Origin: Oscheius onirici
Taxonomy: Eukaryota; Nematoda; Chromadorea; Rhabditida; Rhabditidae
Reading direction: 5' to 3'
DNA: 64,000 nt
Assembly (NCBI GenBank): GCA_932521025.1
Contig: OW051470.1
Span: 744,001 to 808,000, forward strand
Shown: positions 31,855 through 44,741 of the stretch, piece by piece
Position numbering within the stretch: position 1 is the first letter of the stretch
Layout of the letters: each line of letters begins with the position of its first letter
Notes under the pieces: generated by a model
The model's database searches: none
Seen by the model: the letters and a program-made list of their open reading frames with translations, nothing else
Told to the model about the DNA's origin: nothing
Program-made: the position numbers and the translations under genes

Positions 31855-33714
31855 AGTACTTTCACTTTCCAGTACAGTACCTTTTTCACTCGGCTTATTC
31901 TTGCTTTCTGGACCATCCAGAGCTGGAAAGTTTTACTAACTTGTCCAGTTATGTTTTAAGCTGGATAATGCTGTAACTGTTCCAGTGGACTGTTCCGAGA
32001 GCTTGAGAATCTCTCCTCATACTTTGAAAGCTCCCTCCCGTACCCAGACTCATTAGACTTGCAGCTCCATGAACTGCACGACGACTCCAAAAATCAGCAC
32101 CTCCTTTAACGCAAACAGGGAACACATACACCTGCAGCTCATTAGCGGTCCTCTGACGCGGCATGAATAAGTTATAATGGCTCCGTGATGACGAGAGATA
32201 TTCATAGTTTCTCTTGTCTTTTCGCATTTCCTGGGAGCCGGTAGAACTTCCCGTCGCTGGACAAACAAGGACGTTCCCAAGAGGCTTTAAACTTCAAATC
32301 TCTCCTTCTGATCCCCTCGGATGGATAACACGCCGTTCTAAAATTCCTGGTCCCCATCCGCTTTTTTCCACGTGACGCAGAATTATTGAAAGCGGGAAGA
32401 GGACAATTTTTCATCATAGGAAAGGCCTAATAAAATATGAGGCGAGAAATTGGCTCTTGTCGTCGGAGAGGGGGGGGGGGACTAGAAGTTAGAGGAATGG
32501 GTTAGAGGTGACTTATTGAGAAATAGGAAAGTCGTGACGGGACCCAATTTATCCATTTAGACTATTGGAAAGTTTTAGAGAGATGGAAAGTACCAGAAGA
32601 GTCACAATCTGAGGTGAAAGGTCAGTGGAAACGGAAAGAGATCCACAAAATCTCGTTTTTTCAAATTTATCTTGTAAACTGGAGGGTTATCATTAGACAA
32701 CACAGAATAAGTTTTAGCCAATTAATGAAAGTCGTGACGGGACCCGGGTAAGCAAGAGAACTTCTGGGTTCTGCCATGATTTCTCAAATTTTCAATTTTT
32801 GATTCGGTTGCTGACTGCCCGAACTCCTTTTGTGGGTACAAGTTATGCTAGGCAGCAAAATGCTGAAAAAGGGCAGAAAAATATGAATTCTTATTCAAAA
32901 CTACCCTTTTTTACACGCGGCAAAATACAAAAATCATTTGGCAACAGATTTTTTTTGGCGGAAATGAGCACTCTGATTATCGGCGCACCTACAGTCGGCT
33001 AGAGGCAGAGATTCCGTCTCAACATAAGCCCTTTTAATTTTTTCACATTTTCACGTTTTCCAAAACTGTCAGGACCACTACTAAAAAATCCTGACCTTGT
33101 TTGTCTAGGACCTGGAGGAGCAAGGTTAGTTTCAAACATTTCTAAGAAACACTGGCGTCCGAACCTGAACCTTGCTAGCTAATCAAATCGTTAGCATAAT
33201 CCAATAACCTGATCATTGCTGACTCCCATATTTTCTGGGCAAAGAACTCATTCTTTGCCATGCTCATACCACTAATCTGTCCATTAGTTTTCTCTCTTTT
33301 TTTCAGTTATCCCACTGATTTATCACCCTCAATCTACCGTCTCCCATCTAATCCGATTATCGAGTAGCCCCTCTTTCGAGGGGCTGCTCAGAATAGAGTT
33401 AATTTTTGCACCCAAGTCCTCTAATCACCTGCTTACAATTATACAGCCGGTTGGGCAGGAATAGCTGCAGCTTCCTTTGATCTCGGGACGTCATCGGAAA
33501 TTTTTCCAATGAAAGGGGGGCAATTGTAGCCGGAGAGAGATGTTGGATGTTATTTCCAGCAGAGGTTGCAGCACATGTGCTGAACTTTGGAGAATGTCAG
33601 CAGGGGTCAACAGTTCAGGAGTTTGACGACAGAGTTCATCTGGATGAGATTTGATCTGATGGTTTGGATACTGAGCTCAGTGTTTTGGAAAACAGTGAGT
33701 CTATAAAGAGGCAG
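31855..33714. other. gene-poor spacer
   Basis: CGTGACGGGACCC motifs lie at about 32533 and 32729 in the same orientation. There is a poly-G run at about 32468. No exon chain is supported. Confidence 0.5.
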
Positions 33715-34060
33715 TAGTTCTAGTAACAGATTCTCTCTCTCTATGTCTCGGAGTCACTGACTCTCTAACTCACTGTCTCTCTGTCCTCCTTACTCTGACT
33801 CTCTGACTCAGTGACTCTCTGACGCTCTTACTCTCCGACTATCCGACTCTCTGACTCCTGACTCTCTCTCACACTCTCTGACTCAGTGACTCTGATACTC
33901 GCTGACTCTCAAACTCTCTGTGTCTCTGTCACTCTGAAACTCTGACTCTCTGATACACTGACTCCCCGATTCTCAGACTCTCTAACTCTCTGATACTCTG
34001 ACCATCTGACTCTCACACTCTCTGATACTCTCTGTCTCTCTGTCTCTCATCCTCACTCAC
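33715..34060. repeat. CTCTGACTCT microsatellite
   Basis: A degenerate tandem array of 10-b units (CTCTCTGACT, CTCTGACTCA, CTCTGATACT). It is the longest of several such arrays in the window; others are at 4381-4600 and 5237-5425. Confidence 0.85.
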
Positions 34061-35331
34061 TCTCTCCAAGTTTCTAGGCCATGTCAAAAATTCTTTGGTT
34101 CCTCTACACCTGCAGTCCTCCAAAGTCATTACCTTCCGAAAATAGTCACTCTTCTCTGTCCTTTGCAGAGTCTCAAACAAATTGCCGGATTTAGCAGGAC
34201 ACCATTTCAATTCCTTCCTGGCCTCTCGTCTCAACAACGAGGGGCTTACGTCTTACTTCCTGGGACCGGAAGGTCGTTGGTGTAGGGCCTAAAGACTGGA
34301 TCTAACCAGTTATCCTCCTTCTCTGTAAGTGTTTTCACACTTCAGCAGAGTGCAATCGGCAAATAAATGAGGCTGCTTTGTTTTTTGTCATTGTTCGAGG
34401 AGGTAGAAGGCGGCAATAAGAGGAGACCCCAAGGGGGAGATAAGTGAGAAAGTGATGACAGAGCATGGGGGAGATAATAGGAACTGAGTCAGAGATAGAC
34501 AGAGGGACAGAGAGAATAACCTTTTTACCTCACCCAAGTACAGACTCCTGTACTACCTAGAAATTATGAATGTCTGATAACATGATTGGACTAGATTACC
34601 CCCATATTTCCGTGAGACCGAGAGAGTTCAGATCTAGTTTGCTGTCTGCGTTCTCATTGTCAGATAATTTCTATGCACTTCTCAAATATTCGCCAATTTC
34701 TCGGACTGTAATTTTCTATTTTGCAGTTTTATCGGACAACATTTCTTATTTTGCAGATTTATCAGAAAACATTTTTTCTTTTGCAAGCACATGAGTTTGT
34801 TCCCAAACTTTCTCAATTTGACGACTTGTTTCACATAGTTTAGACGAATTATTTTCAGCACAAGGCTATTGTTTTCTTGCAAGTTTCTTGGTAAAATGAG
34901 TTCACTCCCAGACTTACTTGATTCAGAAGTCCAATCACAATACACAGTCCGTGGCAAGGCCGGTACAGAAATTAAAAACGAAGAAAAAACTGTACCGGGA
35001 AGCAGTTATCCAGAACAAAGACTCTCTAATCCATATTTCTAGAAGATTTTTCTCTGAAACGGCTCCCTAACAATAAATCTTGAATGTCTTTTTTCAGACA
35101 ACTGATTAAGATTTTTTTACACACAGCTATTTTCATCTTCAAAAATAGTCCGCTTCTGAACAACTTCCAGAGCACATTTTTACGTCATGACCTCATCCTC
35201 GCTTCCTTCATGGGGTCAGACTCCGCCCTCTCTTCCTCTCCAGCCACGCCCCGAGAGACTCTTCGTTATACCACCCACCTCTCTCTCTTCTCTTATCTCT
35301 CTCATAAATTACTCTCTCCTTTTTGCAGCTC
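34061..35331. other. upstream region of globin gene
   Basis: No gene is seen. A repeated block (TTTTGCAG / TTTATC[GA]G...AACATTTCTT) at 34715-34790 occurs three times in tandem at about 30 b. TTTTGCAG at 35321-35328, just before the ATG, is a possible trans-splice or 5' UTR acceptor. Confidence 0.45.
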
Positions 35332-38300
35332 ATGGGAAACAAATCGTCGCACGAAGATAAGGAAAGCCGCAAGGAGAAGGCGGCTGCCACCGCAACTGAA
35401 ATCAAAGTGGAAGAGGCTCCGAGGAGGAAGGCCAAAAGTGTCAGTACTGGAAGTGCTACGGCGACGCCGAGGAAACATGGTCCACCGAGGTAGGAGAGGG
35501 TTTTGATAGAACTGGATCAGATTCTTGTACTCTAGCAGAAAAATCGTTTTAACTTTTTTTTTTCGATTTTCCTTTTCGAGATTTTTTGACAGTTATCCGT
35601 TAACTTGTTGTATCTAGTCAACTTCTGCTAGACTTGTCAAACTTAAGAAAAAAAGCTAGGAATTTCAAAAGTTTCTACTGGGACAAAACTTGAAATGAAA
35701 CCAGTCTCTAACAAGCTGTATAGGTTTGAGGAAAAAATATTGAAACATTAGAAAAAGAGACTTCACGCCGAGGAACTCTTTGGCCTACTTTTGAAGAGGT
35801 CCGTCTAAAAAAATTCAAATCCAAAAAGTACCATCTAATGACTGGAAACCTGTCGATCTGATGAACAACTTTGCCAAAAGCTCGGATACTTAAAAATGAT
35901 TTTGGCTTGGGTATAAGCCTGTCCGAACTCCCTCCTTTCGATTATCAAAACATTATTGAGCCCATTGTTAAAAGTTTCCTTCCCCGTTCAGCCAAAAAAA
36001 CTGAATTTTCAGAGCCTCAGTTTCTTCACAAGGCAACCGTCGTCCAGTCTTGACTACCAATCAGCGTTCCATCATCAAGTACTGCCTGGATAATGCCAAG
36101 GACGATATAGGTACAGTCTCATCTTCAAACTTTAATTGCAAGTTTTTCAGCTGACCGCATTCTTCGCCGTGCCTCTGAGCGAAAAGAAGATATGCGTGCC
36201 TTTTTGGATAATCTTCCAAGGGTGAGTACTTTTTTGAGAAAAAACAGCGTTCATACTCTTAATCATTTACGTAGGCTGCTTTAATTAGTACACAATGCCG
36301 GCCTTAGGTCATGCGGATGAACTAGATGAACTGACCGATAAGGGCAGGACTACGAAATAAGAGTTCAGACATCGGGATTAGGGTGATGGGTCAAGGGACT
36401 AGGGTACAGGACAGAGGGAGAGAGTACAGGGGACAGTAGGCAGAAAGAACAGGACAGTTCAGAAACAAAGTACTGAGTCAGAACTCCAGACAGACAACAT
36501 TTGAGTACAGTAGTTAGAGAGACTCTGTCTCTGAACTATCATGTACTCTCTGACGGAGTCAGAATTCCAGACAAACAACATATGAGTACCGTAGTCAGAG
36601 AGTACAGGACAGTTCAGAGACAGAGTATTTTATGAGAACTGGAGAAAGACAAGAGGGCAGTAGTATAGGATAGAGACACTGAACCAGACTCTTTGTCTAG
36701 AGTAGTAATTCAGGAGGGAACTGGATGAGTTGGAGAGAGTACAGTATGAGTATCAGTTGGAGAGGACGGTATTTTAATGTTCTAGAGAGAGTTTAGTATG
36801 AGTATGTTCTGGAAACATTACAGGACAAGTATGATCGGAAAAGAGTACAGTATGAATATGTTCTGGAGAGAGTCAAAAGTGTTCCAGAGATGTTCTAGAG
36901 AGTATGAGTCTGGACTGATAGGTACAGTCTCGGACAGAGATAGGGAACAGAATAAGACTCTCTGTTCGGATCAGAATAGTTAAGATGACAGTAAGGTCAG
37001 TCTACAGTAACAGTTCAAAGGATGAGGTGCTAGTTAAGAATTCAATCCAGTTACAGTACCCTCACTATTCCAAAAACTATTCTTTCAGAGTCAACGAGGC
37101 GAGATCTCCGACGCGTTGAAGGACTTTCTGTTCCGCGTCTGTGACAATCTGACTGACGGAGAAGAAATTCAAAAGGTTTTTTTTGTCTGAGAGTCACTGA
37201 CCGTGTAAATTACAGATCTCCGAAGAATTTGGACAGGGACACGTCCCGTTCAGGGCTTTCGGCTTCAAGCCAGACTTTTTCGCCTGCACTGCTGATGCCG
37301 TGACCACTGAATGTACCTTCCTCGATCAGGCTACACATACTCCCAGCGAGACTGCTGGATCATGGTGAGAGAGTTCACTGTCTCTCATTCCTTGACTGTC
37401 TGGTTCCGTCTATTCCCTTGTCCGGACTCTTGACTGTATGCCTCTAGTCAAGAGTCTGAACAACGTCTGTCTTTAGCCAAGAGTCTGGTGTCCTTTCCAC
37501 AGACTCTTACAATTAGCTAGTCAGTAGATTGAGTAGACACTAACTGACTCTTACTGTACTGTTCAGTTGTTTCCTGTCCTCTGATTGTGAGTCAGACCGC
37601 TGGTTCACTGAACCTGTTTCCCTCTTCCAATCAGTTGAGAACAGTCAGAGTCTTTACCGGCTTCTGACTCACATTCAGTAACAGAACTCTCTTTTTTTAC
37701 TGATACTCTTGAACACTCCCAGACACTTTATTCCCAAGATACATGCCCCAGATCCAACAGATTTTACTGTAGGTTGACTTTTACTGTTCCCCTTATTTGT
37801 TTTCGTCCAGACAGATTTACTGTAATCTCGACTGATCAGATCTGGACAGAGTCTGTGTCTCAGACTCATACTCTCCAGTTCCCAGAAACCTCTGCAAACT
37901 CTCTCCCTCTAATTACCCACCACTTTCAGGTCCGTTCTCTCGTCCTTTGTCTTCTCAGCCGTGCGAGACGGCTATTACGCCGAACTGCGTCGTCAGCGCA
38001 AATGTAGCAATGCCTTCCGCTCCAGGCCTTCAGTAGACGTCAGCACGGATGGATCTGTCGTGACGGAGAATGGCAGTAGTCGGAGGTAAGAAATGTCGAT
38101 TTCAAGAGACTTTTGGGTTAAGAACCTCTGTCAGCAGTGCAGCTGGTTAACGGTATCTCACAATGGAGAAGGCTAGCGCGTGCTCAGAGGTGATAGGACT
38201 TAGAGTGGACTTTACTAACTGGAGTTGTGTGCTGTGGGGGAAAGAGAAAGAGGGATTTGTATTCAACTAGACTGGGGATGGTTCTGGTAACAGATTCGTA

Positions 38301-39076
38301 CTCTCGTAGACTACTGTCCACTGTACCCATACTCATTCGGGTTATGGTAAGAGAGACAGTAGGCTACTGAGCTGAGAGAGTAGAGGGATAAAGAAAACTG
38401 AGACAGAGTCAAGGTACGGTAGTCATGTAGAAGTCAAGATACTCAGTAGGTAGTAGAAGGCGTGAGTCAGGAGACACACTCAGAGCTACTGCAAGATTGT
38501 TACTCAATGAGTATGAGAATCAGCAGTCAAGTGAGTAGAGAGTGAGAGTACAGTTAAGCGGAATCAGTTACAGTAATCAGGGAAGAGTATGAGTCAAGTT
38601 GGGAACAATTACTGAACAGATTTGACAGGAATCGGTATCAAAACTGGAAACAGTTACAGTCGTTAGTCGAGAGTCAGTAGAAGAATAGTAGATACTGTAT
38701 GAGGATGAGTCTGCTTAACTGGAATCAGGAGATAGTCAAGAGAAAGTTACAGTAACCGCATCAGTAGAGATTCAGAGAGGATAGGATGTTCCGATAGAGT
38801 ATGAGTCAAGAGGCATGGGTCATCAGTAGAACAATTATAGTAATCAGTTAACAGACAGGTAAGAGTACAGGTTCTTCCAGTAGACTGAGTATGAGTCAGG
38901 CGTGCCTAACGCTTAGTCAATTAGACAGTAGTCAATCAATCAAATCTTCCAGATCCCGATCCGTCTCTCCAGCTGCCGATGATCTTAGTCATACTAGTGA
39001 GCCGGGCAAGGATGCTTCTTCGTCGTCCCAACCAGCCCCATCCAACAATTTCCTCATCCCTCCACAGGTCTACTAA
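35332..39076 (+). CDS. glb: globin-family protein, predicted N-myristoylated
   Basis: This is a divergent nematode globin, probably a membrane-tethered heme sensor or redox protein of neurons. Seven exons (35332-35489, 36013-36110, 36151-36221, 37089-37175, 37216-37364, 37930-38085, 38953-39076) give 280 aa in phase. The N-terminus MGNKSSHEDK fits N-myristoylation and is followed by a basic linker. The globin fold runs from about residue 65 to 205: PVLTTNQRSIIKYCLDNAKDD (helix A region), then EFGQGHVPFRAFGFKPDFF. The His of GHV matches the proximal F8 His, and the segment before the C-terminal tail is VRDGYYAELRR. The Ser-rich tail has SRSRSVSPA. AATAAA overlaps the stop. Introns 3, 5 and 6 are unusually long and filled with GAGTACAG/CTCTGACT repeats. 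An additional short exon in the 867-b intron 3 cannot be excluded. Confidence 0.85.
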
Positions 39077-40166
39077 TAAAAACACATTTTGGCTATTCTA
39101 GCGTGTACACTTCCGGTTACTGTAATTGGTCTCTGTGAGACTGCTTCCTACTGTACCCATTGATGTTCCCTGTACGTTGTGATCCAATGTCTAATAGTGA
39201 GAGTGTCGCTGAAATGAATCTTTACTGGAGAGGTTGGTCTTGGGAGAGAGACAGGGGAACAGAGAGATCTTCAGATTTCTCTACCGCCACAATACAAAGT
39301 TTTATCGTTATCCTGAGAGACTGTGTCAAGGACAGGGCAAGGGACGAGATCTGGTCTGAGGGACAGAGGGACCCTTTGCCTGTCTTCCAAAATATCCGAT
39401 GTTTCGGTTCCTATGCAGAATTCCAATTTCGCTCCAAGTTACTAGAAAAACTTGTCAAATCTTGTCAACTTATCTCTATTTCAAGTTCGACTCGTCAGAA
39501 CTTATCGCAAAAACTCGCTTCCCTTGGAACTCACTCGATCGTCAGTTGCTCGCTTGTGCTCTCGTCTCCTCCAAATCAGGTCAGGTGTTTCTACTTTTCT
39601 TTCAAATTTTCTACCAAACTTTTGTCTCAAATCTCAGCCACCTTTCCCTTTCAGCTTGACTAGGATCTGGGCGAGTCCCGAGTAACTCGGATCTGAAAAA
39701 CTTCAGTCTTCCGCTCGTGGGCCGATCGGGTTTCGGTTTGACTACTACGTCTAGCAATCGGGTATTGGCTGAAGAGTCATCGAGTAGTTGTGGGATTGTT
39801 TATTGAGAACTTCCGTCTACCAAGCACCTTTTTTGACGGTCGTTTTTCTCATTTTGATAGTCCCAGACTCTGTTCTGTTCTCTCGTTGAATTACAATTTT
39901 TTTAGGAGGAGCCTAAAAATACTGTTGAGGAAAGTACTAGAAAATTCGAGTCCAAGAACCAAATTACCACTGTATGGTTGTTCCAAATAGAATGAGTTCG
40001 AAAAGCGGTCAATCAATTCTAGATTTTACATCTCAGAACGAACTAAAAACTACTCGGAACGATGGTCAAACAGAGCCTGCAAAAGCTAACAAAACTGAAA
40101 TCATGCGTCTTGTCCGTTATCGACGTTCATCTCGTACAACGTCTGAATAACAACAGATGCGCATGA
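39077..40166. other. spacer with duplicated segment
   Basis: About 39286-39410 matches 45785-45905 in reverse complement. 39992-40150 is a 52-codon ORF starting MSSKSGQSILDF with no known relative. It could supply a first exon to the following paralogue, but no splice joins them in frame. Confidence 0.45.
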
Positions 40167-40946
40167 TTCATAAAAGGGCTGTCTGGACATCTTGCCAACG
40201 CAATCATTCCTTTCTTTGCCACCAGCTACAAATCTGGTAGTTTTGACTTTCATTGGAATCGTGGAATTCTCCGTACTGAAAATCCGGTGGATAAAGCCTG
40301 TAAAGAGTTATCAACTCCTGAAGTTGAGGATCAACGTACCAAGGAAGGTCACATTACTGAGAATTTTCTGATCCAGGAAGAAGGAATTGATGAGCGACCT
40401 CTGATCGTGGGCAAGGAGAAGAACTATGTGGTCAACTGCATTGACTTTGGTCCGATCCACGTTACTGTCAGTAAGGAAGTCGACTGCCTGATCAATGGAG
40501 AACTAGCTGAAATCAAGATAACTAGGATGGATACGTTTCATCCTTGCAAGTTTATGAAAATTTTGGTGAAATGTGTTGGTCTTGGAGGAGTCCGTGGACT
40601 TGTTCATGCTAAAGTGGTCGATGGAAGGGTCCAGAATGTGAAGGTGGCAAATCTGAAAGGAAATTGCGTCGATTGTGTCGTTAGATCTTCTCACCATATT
40701 TTGCACTTCATTCTGGAAAGGATCTCCACTTCTCTAAGAGGTCAAAACATGGATGAGACTGGTGGAAAAGTGGAGACAAAGTACCACTATGGAAAGGTTT
40801 ATGTGACGATTTTCTTCGGTGGGAAATGGGCTAGACGCTTTCAATATCGTGAGGAGAAGTGGTGGACGAAACAAATTTACGAACCAGAGCGTCCCCGAGA
40901 TGGACGACGCCGGAAACGTGAATCCAGTGGCTCTTTGGTAATCTAA
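40167..40946 (+). pseudogene. intronless, N-truncated member of the 42-kb unknown family
   Basis: This is an uninterrupted reading frame homologous to exons 3-6 of the gene at 41592-43381. Matches include IIPFFATSYKSGSFDFHWN, LIVGKEKNYVVNCIDFG and VTVSKEVDCLINGELAEIK. The intron positions of the intact gene (after SNESNK, YILK and LDIDG) are fused here, so it is either a processed copy or a member that lost introns. The frame is closed by TGA at 40164, the exon 1-2 region is missing and the first in-frame ATG is at 40526. The C-terminus is longer and basic (RPRDGRRRKRESSG). Over 250 codons remain open, so expression from an unseen 5' exon is possible. Confidence 0.6.
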
Positions 40947-41591
40947 TTTATACTGTGATAATCTGCAAGACCAATAAACGTCGATGTAAAATAGTCGAGA
41001 CTGTTCTGATCAGTGAGACAACTGTAGAAAAGTGTATCGTGGACGCTATATTACAAACGTGACCTGGACAAACGAGACGTTTGAGGAAACTGGAGGCAGA
41101 TTCTATGAAAAATCGTTAGTAAACAAGAGCTGAAAATGGCCAGAAATAAATAGGGATTTTATGCTGGGTTCACTTTAATCTATGAGCTTCAGTTTGAAGC
41201 CAAAGAACCAAAAGTGTCCGGAAATCTAAGAATTGAGGCATCCAGAGTCGTGTCCTAGCTTATTTTAATCTCCTTTTTACGCTCTTTCAAACAACCCGAC
41301 TGTCTACACACTTTCTCCTTCTATCCTGCTGTTACTACCGCTCTCCAGATCGCTTCTGGCTTACTTGTTGACTACCTTTGACTAACATGACACCGCTGGA
41401 ATTTTGTAAAACAATATTTCAACAATCAAGGTAACAATACAAGCACATTATAACGGAAACCAGCTAATTGATGGTCACCGAGGAGCTGTCAAGAAACATA
41501 AAAAAGGAGGGAGCAGACAAAATCCGACTGCCAAGCATCAAGACTCTCTCCTGGACGAAAATGTCGGCAGCTAAAGAAAATAAGCTCATTT
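40947..41591. other. spacer between convergent family members
   Basis: AATAAA at about 40973 serves the plus-strand copy. No other gene is seen. The minus-strand gene ends at 41592, where AATAAA overlaps its stop. Confidence 0.5.
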
Positions 41592-43381
41592 TTATTGAAA
41601 CTTTGGTTGATAGTTTCCAATGGCTAAAAATTTGTTTTTGAAAAGAAACATTAACTATTCAAACCTTTAATAAATGCGTTTCTAGCTCCAATATTCAGTG
41701 GCCATTGCAATGTCTCAGAAGGCTGGCCTTAAACGATTTTTTTGTAAATTGTGATAATAGGCTTACCGTCAATGTCCAGATGGATGATAAAATTATTATT
41801 CGTGTATTCCGTTCTAACATGTCCTTCTGCTGTTTTCAGAGGGGATAGCCTTTCTTTCAGGGTACGAAACACTCGGTGTAGAACACTATGAGTGTAATCG
41901 CGAAATTTGTGAACAATGTCCTCGTTTAGTTTATCTTCTCCTGCCTGAAAATGTCTTTTTAATTTAAGCTTATAAGGATGTTCCCGGTCTACAAACGTTA
42001 GGATCGAGTCGCTGCTATGTTTTGTTCAAAAAATCGACGACATACAGTAACCCATTTGATTCTGTTCGAGATCAACAATATTGGCGGGCTTTCAAACTGT
42101 GGGTTTTCAATTTGAGAAATCTCACTTTGTTTTACTTTACTACGTGTAAGGCTGCTGGTATAAAATAAAGCGATAAAAAAAACAGAAAATCAATGTTTTG
42201 GTGAGAACAGAAGGAATTTTAAAAACTTTTTGAAAACGCGCCAAAATGGGTAGTTTCGAACAGAATCAAATGGGTTACTGTATTTTGTCGATTTTTTGAA
42301 CAAACCAGAAGATTTCTCAAGCTGAGCAAAATTTCGCCCTATAAACGGTGCCCCGGCTGTTCCAAAGGATCGTTGTTCAGTCAGGGCGTAAAAAAGCCAA
42401 CGCTTTTAAGAACTAAAACCCACCTTCAGAATATATTCTTCGTTAATTTTTAGATTGATCAGCAATTCAGTTCCTCCCAATGCGAAGTTTTTGATCAGTG
42501 TTTCGAGCTTTTTGGCCATCTCCTCTTCCGAAGTCTTGATTTCAGCACACAACGAGCCGACAGAACAGCCAATTTCTTTTGAAACTACCAGACCAATCTG
42601 ATCCAAGTCTAGGTAGTTCAGGACGTAATTATGATCTCTGCCAACGATTAGCATCGCCTAAAAATATTTTTCTATATTTTTGCATACTGTAAACTGACCT
42701 TGTTCGATTCGTTACTGGTCATCATGTCCTCACAAACAAATCCCATTTTTATTTTTTTTTGCTCATCTTCAGTATAGTTTTTGGACTCCACTCTCTGCTT
42801 CTTGGACGGACCAAATCGCAATGTTTCTTGGTCATAGGAGAAGGAGACGCCGTCATTATTGTGGTCGATAAAAAACGGTAGAGTCAAGGCGCACAGCGGG
42901 CGTGATCGGGAAATGACCTGAAATTGTTGTGTTGTCTATGTCCCTCTGTCCTTCTGTCCCTCTGTCAGTCTGTCCCTGATTCTCACTCAGAAAGAAATAT
43001 TGGCATACCTTGAAAGGTTGAGCAATAAACTTCCGCAAGAGATCACTACTTCTCAATTCGTGCATCCGTTCTTCCATCAACTCAGTATTATTGTACTTGT
43101 CCGACGAGAATTCCTGTTGCCAATCAATAACCACAATGTCGTTGTTGATCGACAGAGGATAACCTCTCTTGATGTTAGCTGCCTTCGTGTAATTATACAC
43201 AGGAATGCGAGCTTTACAAAGTTGAGGTTCGCCGGTTTCGTAATTGTCGGTGACGCCAAAGAAGCCAAGACGCCTGAAGTCGTTTTTAGTACAGGTGGCT
43301 GAGGTTTTAATGGGATTTTTTTTTTGTTTTTGTTGTTATTTTTTCATTTTTACAGACTCAAACTCACTCGAGAGCAGGCAT
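41592..43381 (-). CDS. uncharacterised 313-aa protein, intact family member
   Basis: I do not recognise the family. Six exons (43368-43381, 43009-43273, 42699-42917, 42424-42657, 41767-41944, 41592-41623) total 942 b in phase. The protein starts MPALERLGFFGVTDNYETGE and is soluble, rich in charged residues, without signal peptide. Conserved with the two neighbours are GFFGV...ARIP, LPFFID...SFSYD, LIVGRDHNYVLNYLDLDQIG and VVSKEIGC. A strong TATA box (TATAAAAAGG) lies about 33 b upstream of the ATG, so the 5' UTR is very short. The 14-nt first exon is supported by phase and by GTGAGT. Intron 4 holds the hairpin at 42019-42305. Three homologues within 5 kb show a local tandem expansion. Confidence 0.72.
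42019..42305. mobile_element. hairpin MITE in intron 4
   Basis: The arms are GTTTTGTTCAAAAAATCGAC...ACAGTAACCCATTTGATTCTG and the inverse CAGAATCAAATGGGTTACTG...GTCGATTTTTTGAACAAAC, about 55 b each with about 180 b between. It contains the GGGTTACTGTA motif seen in the SXP intron. Confidence 0.78.
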
Positions 43382-44741
43382 AAAGAAAATGTACTGATAG
43401 CGTGGCTTCAGGCCTTTTTATAGAGCCATTCTGATAAGATTAGTTGAAGGTGGCGAAATTTCTGTGAACCATGGCCGAAATCCTCCTCTTTTGATTTTCA
43501 TTTTATCAAAATGTTCTAAAAGTCATTTTTCCTCGTAGTTTTCTCTCAATATTTGTCAGCAGCATTCAAGATTGGATTTTCCCACTTTGAAATTGCCTAC
43601 AATCTGGGGCTAACTTTTTTCAGCATACTTCAATTTTGCAATCGTTATCAGTAGCCGTTCTGAATGACGTTCGGTCTGACGAACGCTTTCTGTGAATATA
43701 AACTACAAATGAGAAATTGGTAACAAACTAACAGACTCTAAAAAAACGTTCTCACCGCTTTGCGAGATTATTCTGCACAGCATAGAAAACGTGTTGGGAC
43801 AGTAGAGTTCAGAGAAGAAATGGGTGACTACTAGTGCTGTCCAGAAAGGAATCAGGAACGAAAAAATCTAAATCTATGCTTGGTACGAGAGAATGTTGCC
43901 CGAGATTATATTTTTTTGTAAATTCAGCTCTCGCTACGATTTTCCCTGTTTCGTCGTCTGACCATATGTGAACAATCCCGATAAATCAACCGATTAATCA
44001 GACAACAAAAGAAACATATGTGTTTTTATCAAGGGAATCCGCCCTTTGACTCATTTGCTGTACTGGGCCCGCTCTGCCAATCAGTTTGTTCTATTTGTAT
44101 CTCATACTTCTGCTCCTATAAACAAGGATAGCAACGTAATTCCAGGGCTAAAATACGAGTTTCCTTGTCTTCCATATCACTTCGTCCTGTCACAGATCTT
44201 CAGCCCTAGTTCCCCTCCGCTATCAGTCGTAAGAGAGCACTTTTTGATTTTCCTGTCTCGTCTTATTAAAAACTAATTGTGTGGACAAAGCTCCCCCGTT
44301 TTATCCTCATTAAAAGCTTCGGATACACACAGACTTGGAAGCAATCCTCTCTTATCAAAACACTAAGGTCGTCCGAAGTGTATTTCAACCTCTCTGCACT
44401 GTCAAAATACGAATTTGAGGGCAAGTGTTTCATCGAAATTTTGCGAGGAATCTATCTACCACTTCCGTTTTTCGAAATGACCCCCTTTTCACTATTTCCA
44501 AGACCCACTACGGTCTGGCGCTCTGAAGCCGCAGGCAACAAGTTATGTCATGTCGAGAATTTAGGCAACAATTATGTTTTGAACTTGAAAAACTTGTGTA
44601 AAGTTCTACTACTCTTGTAGGGGTACGAAATGGGGTACGACGTCGTCAGACAACGAAGTCGGCTGGTTGAATATGGGTCTCCCTCTGTTCCTTTTCTATA
44701 TCTTTCTCTCGCTGTCCCATAATACCGACTCTTGCAGCCAC
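43382..44741. other. spacer with protein-like repeat
   Basis: 44279-44460 contains a protein-like repeat (SSLIKTLRSSEVYFNL, ALSKYEFEG) that is homologous to the minus strand at 57290-57410 (NPLIKTLRLPEVYFEL, ALSKCESEG). No intact gene is seen around either copy. Confidence 0.5.

Noticed and set aside
34013..34237. 74-codon minus ORF
   Set aside because: It begins in the CTCTGACT array and has no supporting features.
35084..35506. 140-codon ORF over globin exon 1
   Set aside because: It is out of frame with the globin exon, whose frame joins six further exons in phase.
39160..39663. 167-codon ORF
   Set aside because: It contains a segment duplicated in inverted orientation at 45.8 kb, where it is not open, and low-complexity GGGACAGAG repeats; no domain is seen.
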